From an uncultured Alphaproteobacteria bacterium (GTDB lineage: Bacteria; Pseudomonadota; Alphaproteobacteria; HIMB59; GCA-002718135), in contig CACNCW010000044.1 of the NCBI GenBank assembly GCA_902619055.1, positions 1 to 5,406 of the forward strand: a stretch of 5,406 nucleotides of DNA. The letters run 5' to 3'. Below, piece by piece: positions 1 to 5,406 of this stretch. Numbering within the stretch: position 1 is the first letter of the stretch; each line of letters begins with the position of its first letter. Made by a program: the position numbers and the translations under genes. The notes under the pieces were generated by a model. It was not told the DNA's origin. It saw nothing but the letters and a program-made list of their open reading frames with translations, and ran no database searches.

Positions 1-1205
1 ATGATCTCTACAAAGAAATTATCAAAGCATATCCATACAAAAAATTAAAACTTAATGATTTTAAACAATTGATTAATCTCATACAAGATGGCGGATATAT
101 TTTAAAAAATTATAATCAATTTAAGAGAATCTTCCAATTGAGAGAAAATAAAAATATTTATAAGCTAGTAAATAGAAGAGAAACACGAAAATACCGCATG
201 AATGTTGGAACAATAATTGAAAATCCGATGTTAAAAATAAAACTTGGAACAAAAACGTTAGGGAATATAGAAGAAGTTTTTATTCAAAATCTTTCTCAAG
301 GTGATTCATTTATATTTGCCGGTCAAGTACTAGAATTTCAATCAATGAAAAATAATTTAGTACAAGTTAAAAGAAGTAAATCTTTAATTTCAAAAATTCC
401 ATCATACTCTGGAGGCAGAATGCCATTATCAACAAATTTGGCTAACTCAGTTAGGGCTTTATTGGCAAAAAGTAATATGTGGGATTCATATCCAGAGCAA
501 ATTACTGAATGGTTAAAAAGACAAAAAAATATATCTAAAATTCCTAAAAAAGATGAATATCTAGTAGAACAATTCCCTCGAAAAAAAAATTTTTATACTG
601 TTATCTATACTTTTGCAGGATGGCATGCCAATCAAACACTAGGATTTTTATTGCTTAGAGGCTTTAAGGAATTTAACTATAAACCTCTAGGTTTTGTTGC
701 AAATGATTATGCTATTGTTTTATGGTCTTTAAAAGAAGTTAAAGAAATTAAAATAATTCTAAATTTAGGATTATTAGATAAACATTTAGATAATTATCTT
801 GAAGAAACTTCAATAGTCAAAAGATTGTTTAGAGATAATGCAATTATATCTTGTTTAATAGAAAGAAGGTTGCCAGGAATGGAAAAAACTGGAAAGCAAG
901 TTTTATTTAGTTCTGATCTAATTTATACAGTTCTCAAAAAAAATGAACCAGATCACATTCTTTTAAAATCATCATATGAAGACGCAAAAAAGAATATGAT
1001 TGATTATGATAGACTTAGAGAGATCTTAAAAAAAATTGATAAAAAAATCATATTAAAAAAACTCACAAGTATCTCACCATTGGCTGTTCCAATTATTCTT
1101 GAAATAAATAGAGAAAATTTATCAAAAAAAGAAACTGATGAATATATTTTAGAGGATTTAGAAAATGAAATATTAAAAGAGGCTAATGTACTATCAATTA
1201 ATTAA
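1..1205 (+). CDS. lhr: Ligase-associated DNA damage response DEXH-box helicase (Lhr type), C-terminal part, 5' end outside window
   Basis: This is the C-terminal 400 codons of a Lhr-core helicase, an ATP-dependent 3'-5' DNA translocase/helicase that works with the LigC ligase set in DNA repair. The frame is open from base 3 with no stop, so the gene begins upstream; the first TTG in frame (base 69) is internal. Full-length relatives have about 800-830 residues, so the RecA-like motor domains are missing here. Counting from the codon at base 3, residues 1-55 match the end of the winged-helix domain (YPYKKL..DF..L). The family-specific C-terminal domain follows: RMNVGTIIENPMLKIKL at about 65-80, IPSYSGGRMPLST at 132-144, GFVANDYA at 230-237, RRLPGMEKTGKQ at 288-299, EPDHILL at 315-321 and SPLAVPIILEI at 358-368. 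These blocks are recognised from family memory, not a search. The gene ends TAA and overlaps pdeM by 20 bases. No frameshift or decay is visible, so the protein is probably functional. Confidence 0.93.
   Translation, partial: DLYKEIIKAYPYKKLKLNDFKQLINLIQDGGYILKNYNQFKRIFQLRENKNIYKLVNRRETRKYRMNVGTIIENPMLKIKLGTKTLGNIEEVFIQNLSQGDSFIFAGQVLEFQSMKNNLVQVKRSKSLISKIPSYSGGRMPLSTNLANSVRALLAKSNMWDSYPEQITEWLKRQKNISKIPKKDEYLVEQFPRKKNFYTVIYTFAGWHANQTLGFLLLRGFKEFNYKPLGFVANDYAIVLWSLKEVKEIKIILNLGLLDKHLDNYLEETSIVKRLFRDNAIISCLIERRLPGMEKTGKQVLFSSDLIYTVLKKNEPDHILLKSSYEDAKKNMIDYDRLREILKKIDKKIILKKLTSISPLAVPIILEINRENLSKKETDEYILEDLENEILKEANVLSIN
1178..1182 (+). promoter_or_regulatory. Ribosome binding site of pdeM
   Basis: AGAGG lies within the last codons of the helicase gene, only 3 bases before the pdeM ATG. 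The spacing is short, but this is the only purine-rich match near that start. It supports translational coupling of the two genes. Confidence 0.5.
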
Positions 1206-1839
1206 TTTTGGTAATGAAGAGTTTCATGCTTACCCAAATAAATCTCTTTATTGGAAAAGACTAAATACTCTGATCGTATCAGATTTACATATAGGAAAAT
1301 CTATTAGTTATGCAAAGAATAAGCAATTCTTACCTCCGTATGACACAAAAGAAATTTTAAACAAAATTTTTGTTAGTTTAGATAAGATTAAACCAAGTAA
1401 TTTAATTATAGTTGGTGATTTATTACACGATGTTTTTTCAACCTTGAGTATAAAAGATCAAGATTATAAAAATCTTAGTCAATATATGAAAAATACTGAT
1501 TTCATATGGATCAAGGGTAATCATGATAAAAATATACAAATTGAAGGTTTTAAAAATTTTACAAATTACAAAATTGAAAAATTTTTATTTACACACATAC
1601 CTATTGAAACATCTTTATTTCAAATTTGTGGTCACTATCATCCAAAAGTAAAAATTGTACACAGAGGGAAAACTATTTTTAAAACATCTTTCGTGCATAA
1701 TGAAAAAATATTCATTTTACCAAGTTTTGGAATTTTAACAGGTGGGTTGGATATTAATTCTAAGGAAATAAGCGATGTTTTGGGTAAGAAAAATTTGAAT
1801 ATTTATCCTGTGGGACAGGATAAAGTTTATAAATTATAA
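1186..1839 (+). CDS. pdeM: Ligase-associated DNA damage response endonuclease/phosphoesterase PdeM
   Basis: This 217-residue calcineurin-like metallophosphoesterase has the usual length of the family. The two-metal signature is complete: D33-L-H35 (SDLHIGKS), G77-D78 (VGDLLHD), G111-N-H-D114 (KGNHDKN), H137 (THIP) and G149-H-Y-H152-P. PdeM is the phosphoesterase partner of the Lhr helicase, LigC ligase and MBL-fold exonuclease set in proteobacteria, presumably trimming or cleaving DNA ends in the cytoplasm; its exact substrate is not settled by sequence. The ATG start is favoured by AGAGG just upstream and by the short N-terminal strand before the first motif that relatives also have. It overlaps the helicase by 20 bases, so the two are co-transcribed. 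Its last 13 bases overlap the end of the converging DUF4149 gene, and a 10-bp hairpin is embedded in its final codons. All predicted metal ligands are present, so it should be active. Confidence 0.93.
   Translation: MYYQLINFGNEEFHAYPNKSLYWKRLNTLIVSDLHIGKSISYAKNKQFLPPYDTKEILNKIFVSLDKIKPSNLIIVGDLLHDVFSTLSIKDQDYKNLSQYMKNTDFIWIKGNHDKNIQIEGFKNFTNYKIEKFLFTHIPIETSLFQICGHYHPKVKIVHRGKTIFKTSFVHNEKIFILPSFGILTGGLDINSKEISDVLGKKNLNIYPVGQDKVYKL
1802..1824. terminator. Perfect 10-bp hairpin, likely bidirectional terminator
   Basis: TTTATCCTGT (1802-1811) pairs perfectly with ACAGGATAAA (1815-1824) around a GGG loop. It lies inside the last codons of pdeM (the YPVGQDK region) and starts 2 bases after the TAA of the minus-strand DUF4149 gene. 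Read on the minus strand it is followed by TATTCAAATTTTTC, and on the plus strand by GTTTATAAATTATAATT. Both tails are U-rich but broken. Its position between two converging genes suggests it ends the DUF4149 transcript, and perhaps also the pdeM transcript. Confidence 0.6.
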
Positions 1840-2255
1840 TTAAAGTAGTTATTAATTATGATCCCAATTAAAATAATAAAATTCAATACAAATAATAAAA
1901 CTGAAAGCAAATGCATATATTTAAAACTTGAAGATGCTTTTTTATCACCTTCTAATTCTTTATCTCTAAATTCATTAATTTTAGGTGTTATATAATTTCT
2001 ATTAATAATAAAACTCATAGCCACTATTATTAATAAAATAGAATTTAAAATATTACTTGAAATATAACAAAGGACTAAAGATAAAATGGTTATTATAAAT
2101 CCAAATAAAAACATTCGAGGAAAAATTGTTCTTAACAACTTACTGCTGGCATTAGAACTTAAAGTGGCAAATACTGAGGGTGAGACAACAGCCATAAAGA
2201 AAGTCATCGATCCTATTAAGACTGATAATAAAAAATTAAGAGTATAAATTATCAT
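1827..2255 (-). CDS. DUF4149 family small membrane protein
   Basis: This 142-residue hydrophobic protein has four predicted membrane segments, at about residues 2-22, 48-66, 68-86 and 114-136. It fits DUF4149 (TMEM205-like): a Gly-rich first helix followed by the VSPSVFATL turn (residues 24-32), a fully hydrophobic middle hairpin, then the polar loop NRNYITPKINEFRD (85-98) and a conserved-looking His (H115) leading into the last helix. The family is an inner-membrane protein of unknown function, so none is assigned. The ATG at 2255 opens directly into the first helix, and no longer in-frame start is convincing. No Shine-Dalgarno sequence lies at normal spacing; the nearest, AAGAG, is 11 bases upstream and sits in the stem of the hairpin at 2262-2285. 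The gene follows the TPR gene by 37 bases on the same strand, and its 3' end overlaps pdeM by 13 bases. Confidence 0.82.
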   Translation of the reverse strand: MIIYTLNFLLSVLIGSMTFFMAVVSPSVFATLSSNASSKLLRTIFPRMFLFGFIITILSLVLCYISSNILNSILLIIVAMSFIINRNYITPKINEFRDKELEGDKKASSSFKYMHLLSVLLFVLNFIILIGIIINNYFNYNL

Positions 2256-2261
2256 AAGTTA

Positions 2262-2285
2262 AATTGCTCTTCATAAAGAGCAATT
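2262..2285 (-). terminator. Perfect 10-bp hairpin between TPR and DUF4149 genes
   Basis: AATTGCTCTT (2262-2271) and AAGAGCAATT (2276-2285) form a perfect stem with a 4-base loop. On the minus strand the hairpin starts 7 bases after the TPR gene stop and ends 6 bases before the DUF4149 ATG. The downstream tract TAACTT is a poor U-run, so termination would be weak or factor-assisted. The downstream arm carries AAGAG, the only Shine-Dalgarno-like stretch before DUF4149. The element could therefore be an attenuator or translational lid instead of, or as well as, a terminator. Confidence 0.55.
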
Positions 2286-2292
2286 ATAATAG

Positions 2293-2757
2293 TTATGAAT
2301 TATCAATTGCTGATTTTAATTTTCTGTATTCCATAGAATTAGTTCCAGCTAAAGTTTCTAATTTTAACAACATTTCATTTGCTTTATTCATCTTTCCAAG
2401 TGTTATGTAAAGCTCACCTAGATATTCGTGTGCTCCTAAATGTTCAGGGTTTGCTTCTAATGCAATTTGATATGCATCGAAGGCTTTGTCTAAATTTGGT
2501 TCACTATGTTTTCTGTAACTAAATCCAAGCAAATTATACACATCAGCTTTTTTATCACCAAGATCTTTACGTTTAACCATTTTTTCAAGCAATTTGATCG
2601 ATTTATCAAATTTCTTGTAATAGACTAATTCGTACGCCTTATCGTAAAGCTTAACAACTTGTTCGCCTGCAGACATACTTGAGCTACTGTCGTCTGAACT
2701 AGCAGCAGCAAATACGCCGGAACTAATAAATAATAGTGTAAGTAATATTCTAATCAT
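2293..2757 (-). CDS. Exported tetratricopeptide-repeat (TPR) protein
   Basis: This 154-residue protein starts at ATG 2757. A TTG immediately before it is less likely to be used. Residues 1-17 form a Sec signal peptide (MIRILLTLLF, cleavage near VFA/A). A Ser/Asp-rich linker follows (about 19-30), and then about three TPR units at roughly 33-66, 72-105 and 106-139, with the typical pattern of A/Y/G/P positions (YNLLGFSYRK, AFDAYQIALEANPEH, AHEYLGELYITLGKMNKA). TPRs hold protein partners, and the signal peptide places this one in the periplasm. It resembles a short alphaproteobacterial secreted TPR family that ends in an EY..LK.AI segment (EYRKLKSAI here, 143-151). Relatives, as I recall them, often have two Cys before that block; here these positions are A137 and S141. 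The partner is unknown. It lies 57 bases after the DUF4396 gene and is followed by a hairpin, so it may be a read-through member of the upstream operon or have its own weak promoter. Confidence 0.85.
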   Translation of the reverse strand: MIRILLTLLFISSGVFAAASSDDSSSSMSAGEQVVKLYDKAYELVYYKKFDKSIKLLEKMVKRKDLGDKKADVYNLLGFSYRKHSEPNLDKAFDAYQIALEANPEHLGAHEYLGELYITLGKMNKANEMLLKLETLAGTNSMEYRKLKSAIDNS

Positions 2758-2814
2758 CAAAAACAGATATGTGTGTTTAAACTAATTTCAATATTCGTTT
2801 ATGAATTAATTTAA

Positions 2815-3273
2815 TTAATGGCAGGCAATATTATATTTTTTTAATCTATAATAATTATATGGCCACGGCGTTAGAAAGCCTGCAAGAAGCATTATAGGTA
2901 TTACCCACCATACAAGTTTAGCGCCACCCATAATGATCCAGTCAACTGCATTCATGGCTATTTCCATAGACAACATTGAAATTAAACTCATTCCTATAGC
3001 TGTTTTAAAAGCTTTGCTGATAATCATTTGTCTTGATAAAACGACCGTCTCTAAAATGATGCTAGTAATAATACCATTAATAATTGCTAGGATCATAATA
3101 TAAAGAGTAGGCCAGGGAATGCCAGTTAATTGAAAATAGAGTATTGTTCCAAAATCACCAATACTACATCCTAGCAAACACCAAGCAGTATTTTTAGCAC
3201 TTCTTCTCCATGTATGTTTACATTTCCAATGAAAACGTGGAGCTGGTTTTTTTAATGTTTCAGCAACAGACAT
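2815..3273 (-). CDS. DUF4396 family membrane protein
   Basis: This 152-residue inner-membrane protein has about four membrane segments (roughly 27-48, 54-76, 88-108 and 118-136). It matches DUF4396: after a basic N-terminus comes NTAWCLLGCSIGDFG (28-42), then GIITSIILET (67-76), then MSLISMLSMEIAMNAVD (95-111), and finally GFLTPWPYNYYRLKKY with a terminal A-C-H. The family has no assigned activity. Potential metal or redox ligands cluster at the ends and in the helices: H15-x-x-C18-x-H20, C32, C36, D40, E75, E104, D111 and C151-H152. A metal-handling role, perhaps with copper, is inference only. It starts 4 bases after the CRTAC1-like gene stops. The Shine-Dalgarno AAGGA lies inside the end of that gene, so the two are almost certainly coupled. 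The length is normal and nothing is truncated. Confidence 0.82.
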   Translation of the reverse strand: MSVAETLKKPAPRFHWKCKHTWRRSAKNTAWCLLGCSIGDFGTILYFQLTGIPWPTLYIMILAIINGIITSIILETVVLSRQMIISKAFKTAIGMSLISMLSMEIAMNAVDWIIMGGAKLVWWVIPIMLLAGFLTPWPYNYYRLKKYNIACH

Positions 3274-3277
3274 TAAA

Positions 3278-4696
3278 TTATATTCCTTGTTTAAATTCGA
3301 ATGTATTATTTATATCATTAATTTCATAACTATCAATTGTACCATTCGTCCATTTGATTGTTATATTTTTAATGATTTCACCTTCACGTAAACCGTAATG
3401 TGCTACTGGTTCCATTTGACATAAATATCCTGAGCCTGCATCAATAGTCTTTGCATGATTTCTTAAATTTGTATGTAATGTAACTGTTGCACCTCTAGCT
3501 GGAGCACCAAAGGTGTTGAGAGGTTTGATTCTAACATAATTGGTATTTAATACATTTGCTTTAAATAAACTTAGTGGCTGAGCACCAGATTCACCATGAG
3601 AAATAAGTAATTCTAAAATTCCATCTCCATCAATATCAGCAACAGCAGCACCAGTTCCGAGACCTTGTGCTTCAAGTGCTGCATCTAATTTAATTTCTTC
3701 TAGGTTTCCTTCATCAATAATGCGAAAGAGTTTATTTGGTTGACCTATATTATTTAAAAAAATTTCATCATAACCATCATTATCAAAATCAGCCGATATA
3801 ACTGTTCGTATTCTACTTGGTGATCGAAAATCTAATGAAGACATATCAAGAAAAGATTCTTTTTGTTTTACAAAAATACGGTGATAACCTTCCCAATTAC
3901 TTGTTATAATATCAAGTTCGCCTCTATACAAAAAATCTGTTAAAGCAGTTCCACGACCATTTTGAAAAGTATCTTGAACATTTTTTTCAATAGCAACATC
4001 ATTAAAATTACCATTACTATTTTTATATAAAAAATTTGGACCTCTCTCATTGGCTGCGAATATGTCCATGTTATCAGAAACTATATGTCCTGAAATTACA
4101 GCTCTTCCTCCAGTTATTTGATCAATTCCAAGATTTGGTGCCAAGTCTTCAACTTCATTTTCTTCAATTTCATAAAATCTAGTAGGCCCGCCATAATTAG
4201 CAACATATATACCGTATTTCCCTGATCCATTTCTGTCTACACAAACAACTGATCTACCCGCAGTCAAATTTAAATTTTCTAAATTTTTTTCTAACTCAAA
4301 ATAATCAAAAATTTTATTATTGTTATTATCCAACAATCTATCAGAGTATTTTTTTTCTCCACTATACGTATCAGTATTTAAGAAATAAATTTCTTCAAAA
4401 CCATCTTGATCTATATCACATGCTGATACACCAATAGTACTCTTATCTTCATCAATGAATAAAGGATCTTGTATTGTATTAATTAGTTTTCCTTTTTTAT
4501 AACTAAGAGCTAGATTAGAGTAACCAAAACCTGCAACAATAAATTCGTAACTTCCATCTTTATCAAAATCAGTTACTGAAATCCCATAACTTAATCTATC
4601 ATTATTATTTTCAATCATATTTGAAATATTAGAAAAGAATTCTGCTTTAGCCATACTAGACATTAATAAGATAAAAATAAAAATTAACTTACTCAT
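3278..4696 (-). CDS. Exported CRTAC1-family protein: FG-GAP/VCBS beta-propeller with ASPIC/UnbV C-terminal domain
   Basis: This 472-residue protein is counted from ATG 4696, which gives a clean signal peptide (MSKLIFIFILLMSSMAKA, cleavage about 18). A TTG at 4711 in frame would add five residues and overlap the upstream stop, but is less likely. FG-GAP/VCBS blades carry Ca2+-binding DxDxDG loops: DFDKDGSYEF (43-52), DIDQDGFEEI (94-103), DRNGSGKYGI (154-163, degenerate), DFDNDGYDEIFL (303-314) and DIDGDGILELLI (354-365). Intervening blades near 205-217 and 253-265 have lost the loop. Residues about 400-465 form the ASPIC/UnbV domain: GAPARGATVTLHT, then GSGYLCQMEPVAHYGL (421-436), then IKWTNG. 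The architecture is that of bacterial CRTAC1-like proteins, relatives of animal cartilage acidic protein 1. These are extracellular or periplasmic and of largely unknown role, probably Ca2+-stabilised binding scaffolds. It is tightly linked to the Cys-rich gene before it and the DUF4396 gene after it. Confidence 0.88.
   Translation of the reverse strand: MSKLIFIFILLMSSMAKAEFFSNISNMIENNNDRLSYGISVTDFDKDGSYEFIVAGFGYSNLALSYKKGKLINTIQDPLFIDEDKSTIGVSACDIDQDGFEEIYFLNTDTYSGEKKYSDRLLDNNNNKIFDYFELEKNLENLNLTAGRSVVCVDRNGSGKYGIYVANYGGPTRFYEIEENEVEDLAPNLGIDQITGGRAVISGHIVSDNMDIFAANERGPNFLYKNSNGNFNDVAIEKNVQDTFQNGRGTALTDFLYRGELDIITSNWEGYHRIFVKQKESFLDMSSLDFRSPSRIRTVISADFDNDGYDEIFLNNIGQPNKLFRIIDEGNLEEIKLDAALEAQGLGTGAAVADIDGDGILELLISHGESGAQPLSLFKANVLNTNYVRIKPLNTFGAPARGATVTLHTNLRNHAKTIDAGSGYLCQMEPVAHYGLREGEIIKNITIKWTNGTIDSYEINDINNTFEFKQGI
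3284..3288 (-). promoter_or_regulatory. Ribosome binding site of the DUF4396 gene
   Basis: AAGGA on the minus strand lies within the last codons of the CRTAC1-like gene, 10 bases before the ATG at 3273. It is the clearest Shine-Dalgarno in the minus-strand block. It confirms that start and implies that translation of the two genes is coupled. Confidence 0.6.
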
Positions 4697-4707
4697 TTCA
4701 AGTATTT

Positions 4708-5397
4708 TCAATTTGCCAATCTAATAAAAATGTCGCCCATTCCAAAATTAAGTTCTTCAAGAGGCATACTATTTCGAGCTTCGCACATAGGGCCAGTTAT
4801 CTGGTCATTTTTTATGTAATCAATATCGTAAGCATCACATATTTTTGCATTATGCAATACTCCAATAACAAGTTTATTATCTAATGAATATGTATATTCT
4901 TTATTTAATTCATTACCTTCGCAAAAATAATCTCTATTAACAAGTTCGGGAAAATCTTTTTTATTGCATGGATTATCAATAACAATTGTATAGATTTCTT
5001 TTGATTGATCTTTAAAATCAATATTGATTTTTTTTGTTTCTGAATATTTCATTACATCGCATAAGCAAGGCCAACAACATTTATAATATTGACCACAAAT
5101 TTTTTCATCGTTTTCTATATTAGTAAGAAAAATTTCATCTGGCTTTGCATCTGGAGGAATCAGAGAACCTGAAACAGCACAGTATAACTTGTTAAATTGC
5201 ATAAACTCTTCATATTCTAAGTTTTGATCTAAAATATATTTAAAAAATCTTGGTCCTGCTGCATTTCTATTTCCATCAGGAAAAATTACTGACCAATCCT
5301 TAACAAGTCTTTCGTACAATTTTTCTGTATTCGCATTAGCCTTAGTCATGGATATTAAGATTAATAATAACGAAATGAAAGTAAGTAATTTTCGCAT
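4708..5397 (-). CDS. Exported cysteine-rich protein of unknown family
   Basis: I do not recognise a characterised family for this 229-residue protein. Residues 1-22 look like a Sec signal peptide (MRKLLTFISLLLILIS core, A-N-A at 20-22); there is no lipobox Cys. The mature part has ten Cys: C73, C101, C107, C108, C111, C113, C144, C159, C187 and C205. The cluster Y-K-C-C-W-P-C-L-C-D (105-114) contains a CxxC (C108-W-P-C111) with Pro before the second Cys, as in thioredoxin-like redox sites, but no thioredoxin fold is apparent. Other motifs that look conserved in type are YCAVSGS (72-78), DNPC (141-144), KLVIGVLH (175-182) and the C-terminal FGMGDIFIRLA (218-228). An even number of exported Cys suggests disulfides or a metal site. 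The ATG is placed by the signal peptide; only 9 bases precede it in the window, with no Shine-Dalgarno visible. The CRTAC1-like gene starts 11 bases after its TGA, so the two probably act together. Confidence 0.78.
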   Translation of the reverse strand: MRKLLTFISLLLILISMTKANANTEKLYERLVKDWSVIFPDGNRNAAGPRFFKYILDQNLEYEEFMQFNKLYCAVSGSLIPPDAKPDEIFLTNIENDEKICGQYYKCCWPCLCDVMKYSETKKINIDFKDQSKEIYTIVIDNPCNKKDFPELVNRDYFCEGNELNKEYTYSLDNKLVIGVLHNAKICDAYDIDYIKNDQITGPMCEARNSMPLEELNFGMGDIFIRLAN

Positions 5398-5406
5398 AAA
5401 TTTTAA

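Noticed and set aside
69..71. TTG at base 69 as the start of a 378-residue protein
   Set aside because: The frame is open to the window edge, and the 22 codons before it (YPYKKL..DF) match the winged-helix region of the helicase. The gene simply begins outside the window.
2758..2760. TTG at 2760 as start of the TPR gene
   Set aside because: An ATG follows immediately and is the better start; neither has a clear Shine-Dalgarno to favour the TTG.
2793..2812. Small inverted repeat ATTC...GAAT between the DUF4396 and TPR genes
   Set aside because: Only about 4-5 pairs form, all A/T-rich with a broken extension. It is too weak to call a terminator or operator.
2758..2814. Promoter for the TPR gene (TTGAAA at 2791-2786 on the minus strand)
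   Set aside because: The -35-like box is fair, but the element 16 bases on (TATCTG) matches a -10 at only three positions. In sequence this AT-rich, such partial matches are expected by chance.
4316..4332. Short ATT/ATC-rich run resembling a microsatellite
   Set aside because: It encodes the Asn-rich stretch DNNNNK in the CRTAC1-like protein and reflects AT-rich codons in a loop. It is too short to be a meaningful repeat.
4697..4711. TTG at 4711 as start of the CRTAC1-like gene
   Set aside because: It would overlap the upstream TGA and add charged residues before the signal peptide. The ATG at 4696 gives a compact, typical signal peptide.
1..5406. CRISPR array, tRNA/rRNA, insertion sequence or riboswitch
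   Set aside because: Nearly every base is covered by plausible genes and the gaps are under 60 bases. No direct-repeat array, cloverleaf, transposase motif or conserved leader structure was seen.

Overview
This is an A+T-rich window (roughly 30% G+C by eye) with very tight gene packing, mostly AAATTT-type codons and the standard genetic code: TGA is a real stop, and Trp is TGG. The gene content (a LigC-associated repair helicase and PdeM, and a secreted TPR protein, DUF4149 and DUF4396 proteins of proteobacterial type) with this base composition suggests a streamlined, probably marine bacterium, most likely an alphaproteobacterium of SAR11-like or similar low-GC lifestyle. That placement is inference; no rRNA or other marker is present.

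Layout. The plus strand (1-1839) carries the end of a two-gene DNA-repair operon: the C-terminal half of the ligase-associated Lhr-type DEXH helicase, overlapping by 20 bases a complete gene for its partner phosphoesterase PdeM. The rest (1827-5397) is all on the minus strand. In transcription order, from right to left, it holds: a secreted, ten-cysteine protein of no recognised family; a secreted CRTAC1-type FG-GAP/ASPIC-UnbV beta-propeller protein; a DUF4396 membrane protein; a secreted TPR protein; and a small DUF4149 membrane protein. The two blocks converge, and the pdeM and DUF4149 reading frames overlap tail to tail by 13 bases.

Two strong perfect 10-bp hairpins punctuate the minus-strand block. 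One (2262-2285) lies between the TPR and DUF4149 genes. The other (1802-1824) lies just past the DUF4149 stop and inside the pdeM coding end, where it could serve both converging transcripts. The first three minus-strand genes are nearly contiguous (an 11-base gap, then a 4-base gap) and probably form one translationally coupled unit.

Working together. Lhr and PdeM belong to the known DNA-damage-response set with ATP-dependent ligase LigC and a metallo-beta-lactamase-fold exonuclease; those two genes would be expected upstream of base 1. The Cys-rich/CRTAC1/DUF4396 trio is the least explained and most interesting part. It comprises two exported proteins and one inner-membrane protein with Cys/His-rich ends, so it looks like an envelope system, possibly metal- or redox-linked, of unknown function. 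No tRNA, rRNA, CRISPR array, insertion sequence or origin was seen. No gap between genes exceeds about 60 bases.
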